Assembly (NCBI GenBank): GCA_036346155.1
Contig: JARFIY010000361.1
Span: 757,501 to 821,500 of the forward strand
DNA: 64,000 nucleotides
From: Sinelater perroti
Taxonomy: Eukaryota > Arthropoda > Insecta > Coleoptera > Elateridae
Direction of reading: 5' to 3'
Part shown: in pieces, positions 20,579 through 31,815 of the stretch
Layout of the letters: every line of letters starts with the position of its first letter
Position numbering within the stretch: the stretch's first letter is position 1
Position numbers and translations under genes: made by a program
Notes under the pieces: generated by a model
Told to the model about the DNA's origin: nothing
What the model saw: the letters and a program-made list of their open reading frames with translations, nothing else
The model's database searches: none

Positions 20579-21621
20579 TTATTCATTAAGATCGTCTCCG
20601 TCAAGAGTGATACATTCATTCTAATGCTTCTCTAACATTTCGATGCCTTTTTTTGTAGAACGATTTATCTTTGATCTCAAAATACGCTTCAGTTTCGGCA
20701 ATCACTTTTTCATTGGAGATAAATCTCTTTCCCTGGAGTATTATTTTTAGGTTTGCAAACAGGTAGCAGTCACTGGAAGTCAGATCCAAAGAGTACGGTG
20801 GATGGAAAAGCAATTTAAAGTGCGATTCGTACAAGTTTGCCATTGTTGCGATCGAGTTGTGACACGGTGCGTTGGCTTGGTGAAAGAACACTTTTTTCTT
20901 CTTCATTTGGGGTCGTTTTTTTACAATTTCTTACTACAAACGCACCAATAACGCTATATAATATTCGCTATTGATGGTTCTTTCTTTCCCAAGGTAATTG
21001 ATGAATAAAATACCGTGTGCATTCGAAAATACGGAAGCCAAAACTTTACTAGGTGACATTTGCATTTTTGGTCGCCTCAGGAGGCTTTCGCCCTTTGGTG
21101 TCCACTCAAATGAGTACCGATTTCACTCTGGAGTGTACTGATGGATCCATGTTTCATCCATTGTCACATATCGCATAAAAAATCTTTTTTGTTGGGCTGA
21201 AACAGCTTCAAATAGCGCTCTGAATCGACGACGCGTTGCTGTTTTTAATCGACTGTGAGCAAACGCGGTACCTACTTCGAACAGAGCTTTGTCATAGACA
21301 AATATTTATGAAAAATGATGAATACACTGCCTCCTGATATCTTTAAAGTGTTAGCTATCTCGCACAACTTCAACAATCGGCCAAAACTATCTTGTGGACT
21401 TTTTATGTTTTTTGAAACAACTGATGAATTTGGGCGACCAGAGCATTCAACATCATCGGTGTTTGTACGGTCGCGTTTATAATCAGCAAACCGCTGGTCT
21501 GCCATTTATCTCGATAGATCAGAGCCCGAATAACACTTGTCAAACCATTGCTTTGCTTGAACGGTGCTTTTTCCATTAAAAAGCAACGCTTTATCAACAT
21601 ACGAAACTCAAATTTTTCCAT
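20579..21621 (-). pseudogene. mariner C transposase (dead; second catalytic Asp replaced by Ala)
   Basis: ATG at 21621 gives MEKFEFRMLIKRCFLMEK, the mariner N-terminal helix-turn-helix. Frameshifts follow near 21500 and 21300. CEIANTLKISGGSVFIIFHKYL is the second helix-turn-helix. VTMDETWIH at about 21150 holds the first catalytic Asp. At about 20880 the text reads HQANAPCHNS where the family has HQDNAPCH, so the second Asp is Ala. SSDCYLFANLK (about 20780) keeps the third. GKRFISNEKVIAETEAYF and CITLDGDDLNE complete the usual C-terminus at 20579. Length and order match a 345-residue mariner transposase, but the changes make it inactive. Confidence 0.88.
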
Positions 21622-21777
21622 TCTTTGAAAATTACAAAAGTAGCGTCACTAAAATCACTGTAACTTGTGAACTAAACGTCAGATTGTCATAAAATTTTGA
21701 CACGTATCATTTAAAGGTTAGTACTTCCTAATAGTCATATGAATTTGTCAATAATGGTGCCATTTAAAAGTTATCTT

Positions 21778-21799
21778 ACGAACTTATTGAGTGATGTGT
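21778..21799. repeat. mariner C right terminal inverted repeat
   Basis: Minus-strand ACACATCACTCAATAAGTTCG, ending next to the TA at 21800-21801. It pairs with 18604-18622 plus its continuation after 20533. Confidence 0.85.
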
Positions 21800-21801
21800 T
21801 A

Positions 21802-22511
21802 TTTGCTTTGCCCAAAGTTATAATTTTATCAAACAGGTCTGTCTACAATGCGAACTAGACTTGCATAGGTGTTTTCGCCAACTGATATTCGCAGAGTGCG
21901 AAAAATGTTTTAATTAAAGTTTGTGTAATAATTGCTTCACTGAATCTCGTACTAATACTTTTATTTGTTGTATGTTTAATTTTCAACAATCTTTTCCAAA
22001 AGACTGTATCAACGATTCTAACATATACATAATTCACGTAATTTGTTCAACGTGGATTATAATAGTGGATTTACATATTTTTGAGATTCCATACCTAATC
22101 CTCGAACAGTGAGACAAATATCATCATCTCTCCAAGCGTTCAAAAGTTGAAGCGTGCAATTCGGCAAGCGTGAGATTTGAGCTTCTTGTTATAAATTTAC
22201 TATATTATCACAAATTATAAATGAGTGTAAAAATTTCTGTTTTATCTGTTTATCAGCAGAAATAGTAGTAACATCGGCAGCGCAAAATAAATTGCACATG
22301 GCCAACCACGGATGTAGTAGTCGGAGGAAGCCCAAACCAGATAACTAAAGATAAAGCTAATAATTATACTTCCTGTAAATTATCATATATTTTCCGTGTC
22401 CCGTGATCCAAATTTAAAATCACGAACAATCTAAAAATATACATATACTATATTTAATCCAATTACCTCATTTGTGATACAGAACCATTTCATTTTGTAT
22501 TTAATACATAT
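21802..22511. other. No gene seen
   Basis: AT-rich flanking DNA with short open frames only. No repeat structure noticed. Confidence 0.5.
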
Positions 22512-22930
22512 AAAGGGTGGTCATGGTAAATCCAAAGAACGAATAAACAATAAAAATAACATTAAAATACAAAAGGAATTTAATTTATATACACAATTAA
22601 AGTAAATAGTATTGAGAATCACATTATTCGATGTAACCCCTATTAACGACACGAACTTGTCAAGCCAGGGCCTAAACCTGCTGCAGGTAAACACAACGTC
22701 TTCCTTGTCCATGATGGAAATCACCCTTAAGCTGCCCTTTGTGTTACAATGCCTCTCATTGACTTTTACCTCCACCACATCACACACGTAGTAGTCTAGG
22801 GTGGAACTGGAAGGTGGCCACCAGTCGGAAAACCATTGATAGTATAAATTGTTTTGTAGTCATAACTGGATCTTCCTTGGCTTGTACACTGGATCTGAGT
22901 CTTGCTGGAACACATTTTCTTGCCCAGCGA
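22512..22930 (-). pseudogene. Tc1/mariner-superfamily transposase, C-terminal relic
   Basis: On the minus strand: QDSDPVYKPRKIQ (family QDSAPAHKARKIQ), then WWPPSSSTLDYYVCDVVEVKVN, where the family has WPPSSPDLNPLDYYVWGVVEREVN, then TKGSLRVISIMDKEDVVFTCSRFRPWLDKFV. The order and spacing identify the last third of a DDE transposase of the kind abundant in insect genomes. The SPDLNP core has lost several residues and there is a frameshift near 22800. The 5' part is absent; a SINE begins about 30 bases beyond. Confidence 0.75.
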
Positions 22931-22959
22931 CCATCTTTGCAAGTTTTGTTGAATTATTT

Positions 22960-23243
22960 GTTGTAGTGGTTTAGTGGATATGTCGGTAGACTACGAAACC
23001 TAGAGATGCGGGTTCGAATCCCGCTCTCGCCAATTCGATCGCTGGCATTTTTACGGCCCAGCTCGACTCAGGCCGCAATAAATGAGTACCTGGAGGTCAA
23101 ACTCTGGGGTAATAATAGGCGGTCGGTATGTAGCGCTAGCCACGTTACTACCCTTGTGTACCGTAGGCTCTAGATTGTAGCAGATCCATCTTGTTAGGAC
23201 CCCAAAGGGCTTTCATGGCCTATTACGGAAAACTATTATATAT
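22960..23243 (+). mobile_element. tRNA-derived SINE, copy C, with an RTE-type 3' tail
   Basis: Three parts: a tRNA-like head with perfect pol III boxes (22967-23021), a central block (about 23080-23155: AATGAGTACCTG ... GGGTAATAATAGGCGGTCGG ... GCTAGCCACGTTACTA) shared with SINE copy A, and a 3' tail (23156-23238) that matches the end of the RTE LINE at 50861-50943 in 73 of 83 positions by hand count. It finishes in a TTATATATAT run. About 284 bp. Confidence 0.85.
22967..23021 (+). promoter_or_regulatory. RNA polymerase III internal promoter (box A and box B)
   Basis: TGGTTTAGTGG at 22967-22977 fits box A (TRGYNNARNNG) exactly. GGTTCGAATCC at 23011-23021 fits box B (GGTTCRANNCC) exactly. The 33-base gap between them is normal for tRNA genes. 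The rest of the head does not fold as a proper tRNA by eye, and it is fused to SINE body sequence, so I call it a SINE promoter and not a tRNA gene. Confidence 0.85.
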
Positions 23244-23719
23244 ATTGTTATTTATAAATTAGTAGCTTGCATACGTTGAGAAAAGAGAATAAAATACCAA
23301 TATCTACTGAAAATTAGATTTCGATATTTAAATTTAGATAGTGAGAATTTGGCTGTACAGTGCGTTATATTTGTTTCAAGTAATATTAATAATTTATATT
23401 ATTTGGTGGGTCACAAATTATTCAAAAATTGATAGGATCAATATTGTTAATTGCTATTGTATCGTGAGGCCATTTGGCGGACCATGAAACGGATTACGCT
23501 ATAAACAAATTTTAACGTAACGCTTGTATGCAATGTTAGTGGTAATAAGAAGTTTATACATATACTTTTGCACTAAAATTGTGCAATGGAATTGTAGTAA
23601 GTAAAATGTGTGAATGGATTAAGAATAAACCGGAACTATCTTTTTTTCCAACGGATAGATAGTTATTTGATCCCGCAAATGCTTATTGCCAAATCTCTCA
23701 CTTCTGTCTGTGCTTTTTT
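23244..23719. other. No gene seen
   Basis: AT-rich DNA, no recognisable feature. Confidence 0.5.
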
Positions 23720-23860
23720 TTAATGGTTCGAACAAATAATAATTGCAGATTGATAAGTTCGGACTGTAGGAAGACTATAGACCAAAACAAATCCTCGGTT
23801 TTTGTCAAATTTGGCGTATTGTAAAGCAAAATAATGTGTCCGATTGAAAATCCGCATCTT
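23720..23860 (-). pseudogene. mariner transposase relic, same family as 11225-11430
   Basis: The minus strand gives HIILLYNTPNLTK and LQLLFVRTIKK. These align with ILLYNNPQPYTPK and LQLLFVxTIKAL at 11225-11430. At DNA level the pair share TTTAATGGTTC, ACAAATAATAA and TTGTAAAGCARAATAA in the same order. Family assignment rests on the ILLHDNARPHTA-like block. Up to about 24180 there may be more of this element, too decayed to read. Confidence 0.45.
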
Positions 23861-24539
23861 TTACGACGATATGCGAGTTTTCTTTTAGCTAGAAATTGAC
23901 AAACGAAATTTCAGAAAACGTCGGTTATCCTCTAGAAAGAGGAGTACAACGCCAATATTCTTCTCAGTAACGCTAGGCTTCGGAAGACTCAGTGACTTTA
24001 CCATTTGCTCTTCGCCTCTCTAAAAAGTATTTATGCTATACGTACACGTGACCTTGAGGGTATTTCTCTGAAACTTTTTAAAAACCAGGACAGTTTTAGG
24101 TCGTCTACGTCGAAAAACTCGATAATATCATGAGGTCGACTAAAGAAGTGATAGTACAGAGGATGCTCAGAAGTGGCACTCGTCTCTGTTCACTCCACAG
24201 CACATAAACCAAATTATTATTTATATTTCGTTTATCTACGAAGAAATAACTGCAGGTCGCAGTAATCACGCGCACTTAAATATCTTTTAAATTAAGAGCA
24301 AATCTCCGAATTTTGAAAATTCAAGCCGGAATTATTTGTAATTTACTGTCATAAAACTGCGCATTTTATTCTGTTAAGCGAGTTTTCTATTTGCAATAGT
24401 TTGCATAACAGTTTACTTTGAACATTTTATTATTCTTCTCTCTATCAATACTATTCGGAAGATCTTCTTTCGAATTGGCCACTAGTATTAAACCGCCCGC
24501 AATTATAACTTCACTTATTCTTAAATTTTCTAGGTTTCT

Positions 24540-26240
24540 TATTACTAATGTCTGTTACTCAATGACTTAGCTAAAGTACGTAGGGGTCCTCCTTGTCGCA
24601 CTTCTAAATTCTTGTGTATTAGGCTGTCCAACTCTTATGCTATTCTTGACTTTTTTATATAGCTTTAGATTCCTTCTAATAAATGTACGTTCAAATGTCT
24701 TAATCTTAATGTTCTCCAGATTAATTTCTTAGGTAAACTGCCAAAAGCTTTTTCTAAGTCGATAGCACATGTGTATAGTTTTTCGTTATGGTTTATTATA
24801 CTTTCTATAATCCGCTTGAAACAAAAACTCCAATCATGATCGTCTTTACCGGGTCTAAAGGCCATTTATTGTAGGTTCAATTACTTTTCTCAGTTTCTTT
24901 TCTAAAATTGTTTTTTATATTTTATATGATTTACAATATAGTGATAATCCCCTATAGTTGTCGCATATAGTTTGATAGCTTTTATTGTATATTGGTATAT
25001 TCAGTGATGTTTGCCATTCCCGAATCTGTCACTTTTAAGTTCCAGACCCTAGTGATAAGTTTGTCCAACTTTGCACATATATTTTATAATTTTTGACTTT
25101 ATATTGCCTGTACGTCATGCTTTACCAGCTTTTAATTCCTTTAAGGCAGTCTCTACTGCATCAACATTGACATGTTGCCCTTCAGTTCTCCTAGAATGAT
25201 GATTCTGTTTGTGTTTTTATCAAATTCCTCTTGGAGCTGGCCATAGAATGTATCTTTATCTTATTTTTTATCGTTTCAGTTAGGTCCATATTTTATTATT
25301 AATGTGTACATTTTTTCCCTAATTTTAAATTAATAGTAATTAATCTTTCGAAGATAAAGTTCCATCCACCCTGTTATACAACAGCAAATGATCTTACTAC
25401 CTTGCTACTGCGTATCCGGTGTTTTTTTTTGTTTTTGCCAGTCAGTATCGGTTTTCTCAAACCCTCCATATAAATAAATTTCTTTCTTATCAAAACTTTG
25501 CACATGCAAAGTGCCTGTTTTGATTTTTGTTGCGTTGTTATCGTAGTTTCCTCAATCATATTTCTATTCACTGTCACTTCGTCTCCGTTAATCCATCATG
25601 TCTTTAGTCTAATCGATTTTAACCAAACCTTTTTTACAAATTCCACTAATGTCTTTGTCAATTTCTGAAAATTCCATGATTTCCTACCTTAACTTCTTCC
25701 TTCTCTAGCTATTTTAAGTAATTGGGTTTGAACTTACTTTTCTCCGTATGTTCGATCGTTCTCAGTAAATATTTTAGTACCTTTTAGAAGTTTCTTTCTT
25801 TTTAGTTTTGTTGTCTTCCTTGTCATTAGTCTTGACCGAACGTGCTTTCTTTACCATCCTGTCAATTTACGTTCATCTCTTGATAGGTATTACACTCCAT
25901 CATTTAGCTGCTATTCTTTTATGTTAGCTCCCTTTCTCACTACATTATTTTTACATTTTTCTGTCTTGCCTCTTTAGCTTAAGTTCTAGTTTCTAATTCT
26001 ACTTTCTAGATTTTCTAACTCTATTTTGCACTCTTCTACTTTCTTTTGACATGTGATTTTTGCAGTTTGGAACTCCTCATCAATCTTTTATATTTCTGTC
26101 TTCAGGTCTTTGTAGTTTAAGACTGAATCAATATCTTTAAATTCTATGTCTTGTTCTGATTTTTTCCTTTTGCTGTTGTAAGTTGTTTTTCACCTCCTAC
26201 GGGTCTTCTGTTTCTTTTGCTCCACTAGATAAACTATGTG
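24540..26240 (-). pseudogene. Decayed LINE (RTE-like), minus strand
   Basis: Reading downward, 26240-25600 encodes a Lys/Glu-rich, probably coiled-coil stretch with many stops. At 25262-25158, DTFYGQLQEEF and IIILGELKGN resemble an endonuclease (LGDFN motif region). At about 24970, CDNYRGLSL matches the CNNYRGISLL reverse transcriptase block. At 24865-24665, AFRPGKDDHDWSFCFKRII and YTCAIDLEKAFGSLPKKLIW match the RT block that holds the first catalytic Asp. Endonuclease and RT motifs are only about 300 bases apart, so a large internal deletion has occurred. No tail is visible. Confidence 0.65.
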
Positions 26241-29200
26241 CTCGTACTCGTCTATTTTATGGTTCCTATTCATGTAATCGTTTCTACTTTAATTTTCGTA
26301 GCAATTAAATCACATTAACCAATAATTTAGTTATCTACAACACTCGATCCGTTTTACATCCACCTGTTTAACCTTTAGCCTATCTATGACACTTATTAGT
26401 TAAATTGCTAGTTACCGCTTATTTTGTTTTAATTACGATTTCGTACGGTGACGCTTGAGGTTATCACGTAACGCAAACTGAAATCCAGTTCATTTAACAA
26501 GTTTAATATATCAATAACAGTTTTTACTTGCCAATTAAAAAGTTGTAATTTTTTATATTTTTCCTGTACTTTTAATTGCTGCAAACGAAAGATACTGTAT
26601 AATTATTTGCTTATGTAACAAATTTGTGTACAAATAATAAATATTAGACTAGGTTAATTCGTGTTAATGTTTAACCTGGCGTAAATTTATATAAATTACA
26701 TAACAATTTGTTTATAATTTAAATATTAAAATACAAATTTCACTAAATTTATAAGGTATTTTTAATTTATTGTATTTTAACTCGGTTATTCCGGAAATAT
26801 TTATCTTAAATTAGTCATAAATAACAATTCTTTAGTTGTCTGCACAAATTCACGCTAATGAATTCATGATTAATTAAATATTCAAATTACTGTAATATCA
26901 CATCAGCCAGATAAAATGCACGGCGCAAACTTTAGCTCGAAAACAAACGCACGAAGTTATAACGAATAGATTCAAACGAGCATTTAAATCCAAAAGAAAC
27001 GCGATTCAGGGCTCCGAGGCAGAATATTGGCTAAAAGCGCCAAAGTAAATCACTTTACGAATTTAATCTACAGAAGTGACTAAACCAATTCAGTCTATAA
27101 ACAGAGAGATAAATCAAAGTTTCACTATCATAGATTCTTTTCATTCAGAAACTTTTTCGATTCCTGCGTCGCGCGGCGGCAGTTTTCACCGTTTTCAGTT
27201 TCATAGCGATAGTTTTCGGGCGATTTCCTACACATATTCCGCTAACGCAAAGCAAACTCATAAAGTGTGGACGTCGGACGATTGTGTTTCCAGCTTTAAC
27301 ACTTTTATTGGATGCTGTTTATGTTGCTTGGCAGTTATTAATGTCTCACAATGCTTCCGAAATGTGAGCTTTTCAAGCCAGCTCCCCCAAAGAAAGATTC
27401 CCAAGCTTTGTCTTCGATGTCACGGGCCATCGGTTTCGCTGTTTACATTAGGCTTCGAGTTCATACAGATTCAAAATGAATGCTACCGTGGTATTGTCTT
27501 CAACTTCCGTTTGTCATTTTCATAATTATACCGACTTTAAGTAGCTGCTATTATCTTCTGAGTGCTTTTCGCTATCTTTCAGGGCGGCACTCTATTGTAT
27601 TAAAAATATTTTGCGGTTGATTAAAAGTCTTAACGTGTTGGAAAAAATTATTGTTCAGAGATGCAAAGATACTGTTTTCGCAAACGAATTCGCAATAAAA
27701 ATAATTAAAATTAAAATTTATTTTTATAACGGAAGCTTTTTATTTAAAAACTCCATACAAATTGTAATTGTATATATATATATAAATATATTCAAAAGTC
27801 GCTTATTATTTATGCAAAAATCCACTATTACACCAAACCCTTTTAATCACACGTAAAACAAACCATCAATACCACATTGATCAACAGATTTAATAAATTA
27901 ATCTGGGCTTACCGACAATTATATGATAAAACGCTTCGAACTAAATTGCTGGTGTGTTAGGTGGAGAGGGATTGGTAATTTCATTTTCATCGCTGGTCAG
28001 TTAGTTACCTAGTGAATAACGAGCAATGTGCAGTCCAGGGTATTTGTCGGAAACGTTCCATTTTAGGGGCATGCTGCCTTTGTTTTATTTTTAATTACAT
28101 AAATGAAAACATAAATAAGTAAAAAAGAGGCCAGAAAACTTCAGCAAAAATTTCTGCTGCAGCATAAAAGGGAACAAAACCTAAAACAACAAAACAGCCT
28201 CTTCGTGCAGTATTAATCGGGAGATAGAGTTGTAAATTATCCGCACGCTAATGCGAAAGAGTTTCGTGAAGTTTTGGTGATAGTTTAATTTCCAAAAATT
28301 TATGGACTTGCGATCACGCGATCTCGCATCTTTGGTGTTTCTCAGCGCATTCATGGAACGGAATCTGGAAATATATAAGCCGAGAGGCTTCCTCTCTCCA
28401 ATAAATCTTAAACTGATTATTTACATCGCGCGTATATTTAGTTCTTTTTCCATTTTTATCTTACCTAAATGGCTGCTATTTTAAGATTCATTTATTTAAA
28501 GAATAATATTTCTATAGTTTTAAGATATTAAACTTTCTGAAAATCAATATTTAAATATTTAGTGTCACGAATAATTAATTTAAAACATTTTAAATGTTTC
28601 TTCTTTAAAAGCAATTTTAACAATTTATATCTTTATCAAGGAAATTTTTAATTAAAATAAATTAATGCTTATTTGTTGTGGTTAATGTTACAATTTTGAA
28701 CTGAGTGACTTTGAAAGCACAAAATAGATTTATTTTTCCAGAGGACACCACTGTATATTCAAATATATTAGAGTAAGATCAAGCATTCGTATGTGTGCAA
28801 TACCAAAAAGAAAAATTATGATCGAGTATATTAAGGAGAATAATCTTTGAACAGTATGTATATAATACACAAAAAAAACTGGACCACAACCCACAACAAG
28901 ATATCAGAAGATAACACAGCTATACACAAAATATTCAAATCTGTTAACTTATCTGTTGAATTGACGAACGGGAAAGCATCTGTGACTAGAACAAAAAAAA
29001 ATAATGACATTCAGTTAATAAAAAGACAGAAGATGACAAGAACCAGACAAGACAATTTGTCTAAAACAAAAAAAATTGTGTTAAGCTAAAAAACATTTGG
29101 CAACAGTTTCTTTATCATCAACAATGAAACTAAAGTGAAATAACACGTTTCAGAGATGTTCCCGTCAGATCAGCTACATCCTGTAGAAGTTATGGTGTAG

Positions 29201-31349
29201 CCTACATTAATATTTCCGAAGAAGATGATGATGTGGCAAACAATTATTACCAGTTTTTGTGACCAATATGGATGCTCAGATTTATATTTAATAATTCCGC
29301 TGCTGTGAATTTCATCTTTGAAAGCTACTCAATCGAATTTTCTTTTAGTCTGACAAAGCTTCCTGCCATTAGGTCCACTTAAAGCGTTTGTTGAAACTGA
29401 TGAGATATGACACGTTGGGAAGGTAGACTATCCCACTACTGTGCCGCAGTTTTGATTGACCGAGTAGCTTCAGTCAGTAGCTAAAGGAAAAATAATCGTT
29501 CATAACATACTGACACATTTCCAAACAGGTCATAACAAAGCATAGAAAAACTTTTGGAACTTTATCAAGAAACTAGACAGAAAGATCCATGTGTACATTA
29601 TCTAATACAAACTTTAACTGGTTTTTATTTTTTGTTGTTATTCCATTGTATTTCTTTCTCTAGAACTATAAACGTAATTTGTCCTTTGCAATTAGAGACA
29701 TATTTTTGATATAGGCGCTTAAAAAACTATTTTACGGGTTTTTTATTAATCTAAATCTAATGCATACTGATACTTCTAGACTTATAGATTTATTCTTTTT
29801 AGTTTCCTTCAAGCTGCATTTTAATTTTTATTTGTTCACTTACTTCAACCATTATAAATTTGTCTTAAGTTTAAACCCGCACCCGGCTGACAAAACACAA
29901 CGAGGATATCCAAAAGTGGACTTTAAGAGATTTTCACTTAGACGTTCTTTGAGTTAATAGAATTCATCAGAATCATTTTCATTTCTAGTCACCTATTTCC
30001 AAGTACGATAGCAACAACAGGTTGCAAAACAGTTTCCTAATAGTTGCGAAAAAATTGGCTAGTATGCATTTCCTATTGTTCGTATTTATGGTTCAATAAC
30101 AATCTTTATCTTTTGGTTACAGATGGAGTATAACTAGTTAAACTTCGAGCCTTGATTCGCTACTGCCCGAAATGAAAACTATCAAAAAGAGATGCTGTAA
30201 AAAATGTGTGATGCCAAAGCGAAACTGAAAACAAAAATAGATGCCAAACCCGGCTTACAGCCTCCATCCTATACTCTCTGATTACGGCTTGTTTCGATCT
30301 ATAGACTACTTTTTATGATCTCCGTTTTGAGTTGTTTCATTAAATTGAAGATGCATGTCAAGAATTTTCTGTCTCTAAGTCTGAACATTGGTACCGTAGA
30401 CAGATTCAGCAATTTGCAAAGTTTTGGAAAAAGATAATTGATAATAATGAGCTGTACTAGGAAGAATACTCATCGTTCTTTAAAACATTAATTTTTGGTA
30501 GGTTTAAAAAGTTCTCAAAAAATTCTCACTAATCATTTATATAAATGAGAACTATAATTTATAAATTATTTTAACGTTATGTTATACCACGTGCAAATAA
30601 TTGAAGCATACTGCGATGCTGCAAATTTAACCAACACAATTGTTGTACAAACTTTAAAGTAAATACCCCAATACAACATTGTCAGCAAGATACACTAAAT
30701 ATTATATATAAATATAAAACTATGTCTAATTGTAATAACGTTTGACAAAAGATCTACAGAAATAAAAAACGGTGTAATTATAATAAAATGCTGAATGTAC
30801 CATATACAGTAACCTAAAGAAAATTTTCAAATTTAATAAAATATTCAAACAACACAAGTACCAGTCGTGGCAATAACAACAAGAAATAACCTGTTAAAAT
30901 ACTAAAGCTACTACAAATCTCTATACAAAGAGTATTTAACTATTAACAAATAATATAGGGTACTTCTTTGAACAATCGCCAAATATATGCCTAACAGTGT
31001 TTTTAATATCAATATCTATATAACTGTCTCATACAAAAAACTTCCGAAATATTTTGTAGACAACAATGTTATCCATTAGAAAATTAGGAACACGCACACA
31101 GAGTTGTTACATGATATCTATATTCTTCAATCCTAATAGATGATCTAACAAAACTGCTTTCGGAAAATTACAAAATTACAAATATTATTAACATACAGGA
31201 ATATAAACATAGAAAAAGCTCTACTGCTATTTTTATAAACCTAGAACACGCAAAACCAATAAAGAAAATTATAAGTTGAAATACATGCCAAACATAAGAA
31301 TATTTGTGGATTTGCCTAAAAAAATACAAAGCTACACATATATAAAACA
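26241..31349. other. Long stretch with no recognisable gene
   Basis: Mostly AT-rich. 26900-27560 is richer in G+C and contains the longest unexplained open frame here, 27076-27525 (149 residues, several Cys). I recognise no domain in it. The codon pattern and lack of homology give no reason to call it a gene, but it is the best place to look for a host exon or regulatory element. A run of TA repeats lies at 27770-27785. The frames at 28847-29089 and 29760-29957 look like chance. Confidence 0.5.
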
Positions 31350-31815
31350 TTATATACTCCAATTTTGATCTATAGGGCAAAAATCTGGATTATGTTAGAC
31401 AAGTACAAATCCAAGATAACTATGGGGGAAATAAAGTATCTAAGAAAAGTAGCTGGGAATACTAAATGAGATATAATAAGAAATACAACGTTTAGAGACC
31501 AACTGCAACAAATACCGCAAGTAACCACAATAAAAAAAACAGTTAAAAGGGTATGGACATACAAAAAGAATACCATAACGAATCCCATTACGAATTTTAG
31601 AAGCAAGAACGGAAGGCAGACGACCAAGCAGTAGGCCAAGGAGAATGTGGACAGACAACATCCAGGAAATGGCAGGAAGAAAAGAAAAAATAATGAGGGA
31701 AGTAAACAAATTTACAAGAGACAGAAACAACTATAGGAAATAGATAAAGGTACCCTACGCCGTTTAGACAAAGAGGGAAAAGAGAAAGAAGAAGAAGAAG
31801 AAGCCTAAAAATTCA
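31350..31815 (+). pseudogene. RTE-type LINE, 3' end with (AAG)n tail
   Basis: Plus-strand remains of the RT C-terminal region: IMLDKYKSKITMGEIKYLRKVAG, then RILEARTEGRRPSSRPRRMWTDNIQEMAG and REVNKFTRDRNNYRK, with frameshifts between. These match the GKIxGRRxxGRPxxxWxxNIxE end of insect RTE-type endonuclease-reverse transcriptases. The element ends in AGAAGAAGAAGAAG at 31787-31802. The hydrophobic minus-strand open frames here are shadows. Strongly 5'-truncated. Confidence 0.75.

Larger units (their letters stand above)
18604..21799 (-). mobile_element. mariner C, complete ends, carrying a nested Jockey LINE
   Basis: The left end starts ACATATCATTCAATAAGTT after TA (18602-18603). The right end, read inward on the minus strand, starts ACACATCACTCAATAAGTT after TA (21800-21801). 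The repeats match at all but a few positions. Taking out the LINE (18623-20525) and one 8-bp target copy leaves about 1.29 kb, the standard mariner length. The gene runs on the minus strand. Confidence 0.9.

Noticed and set aside
22967..23040. True tRNA gene
   Set aside because: Pol III boxes are perfect but the sequence runs directly into SINE body and RTE-type tail, so it is a SINE head.
27076..27525. 149-residue open frame in a G+C-richer island
   Set aside because: No domain, signal or homologue recognised, and no splice or start context that favours it. Kept only as a place to check for host sequence.
31168..31730. Hydrophobic minus-strand open frames
   Set aside because: They are antisense shadows of the plus-strand RTE C-terminus.
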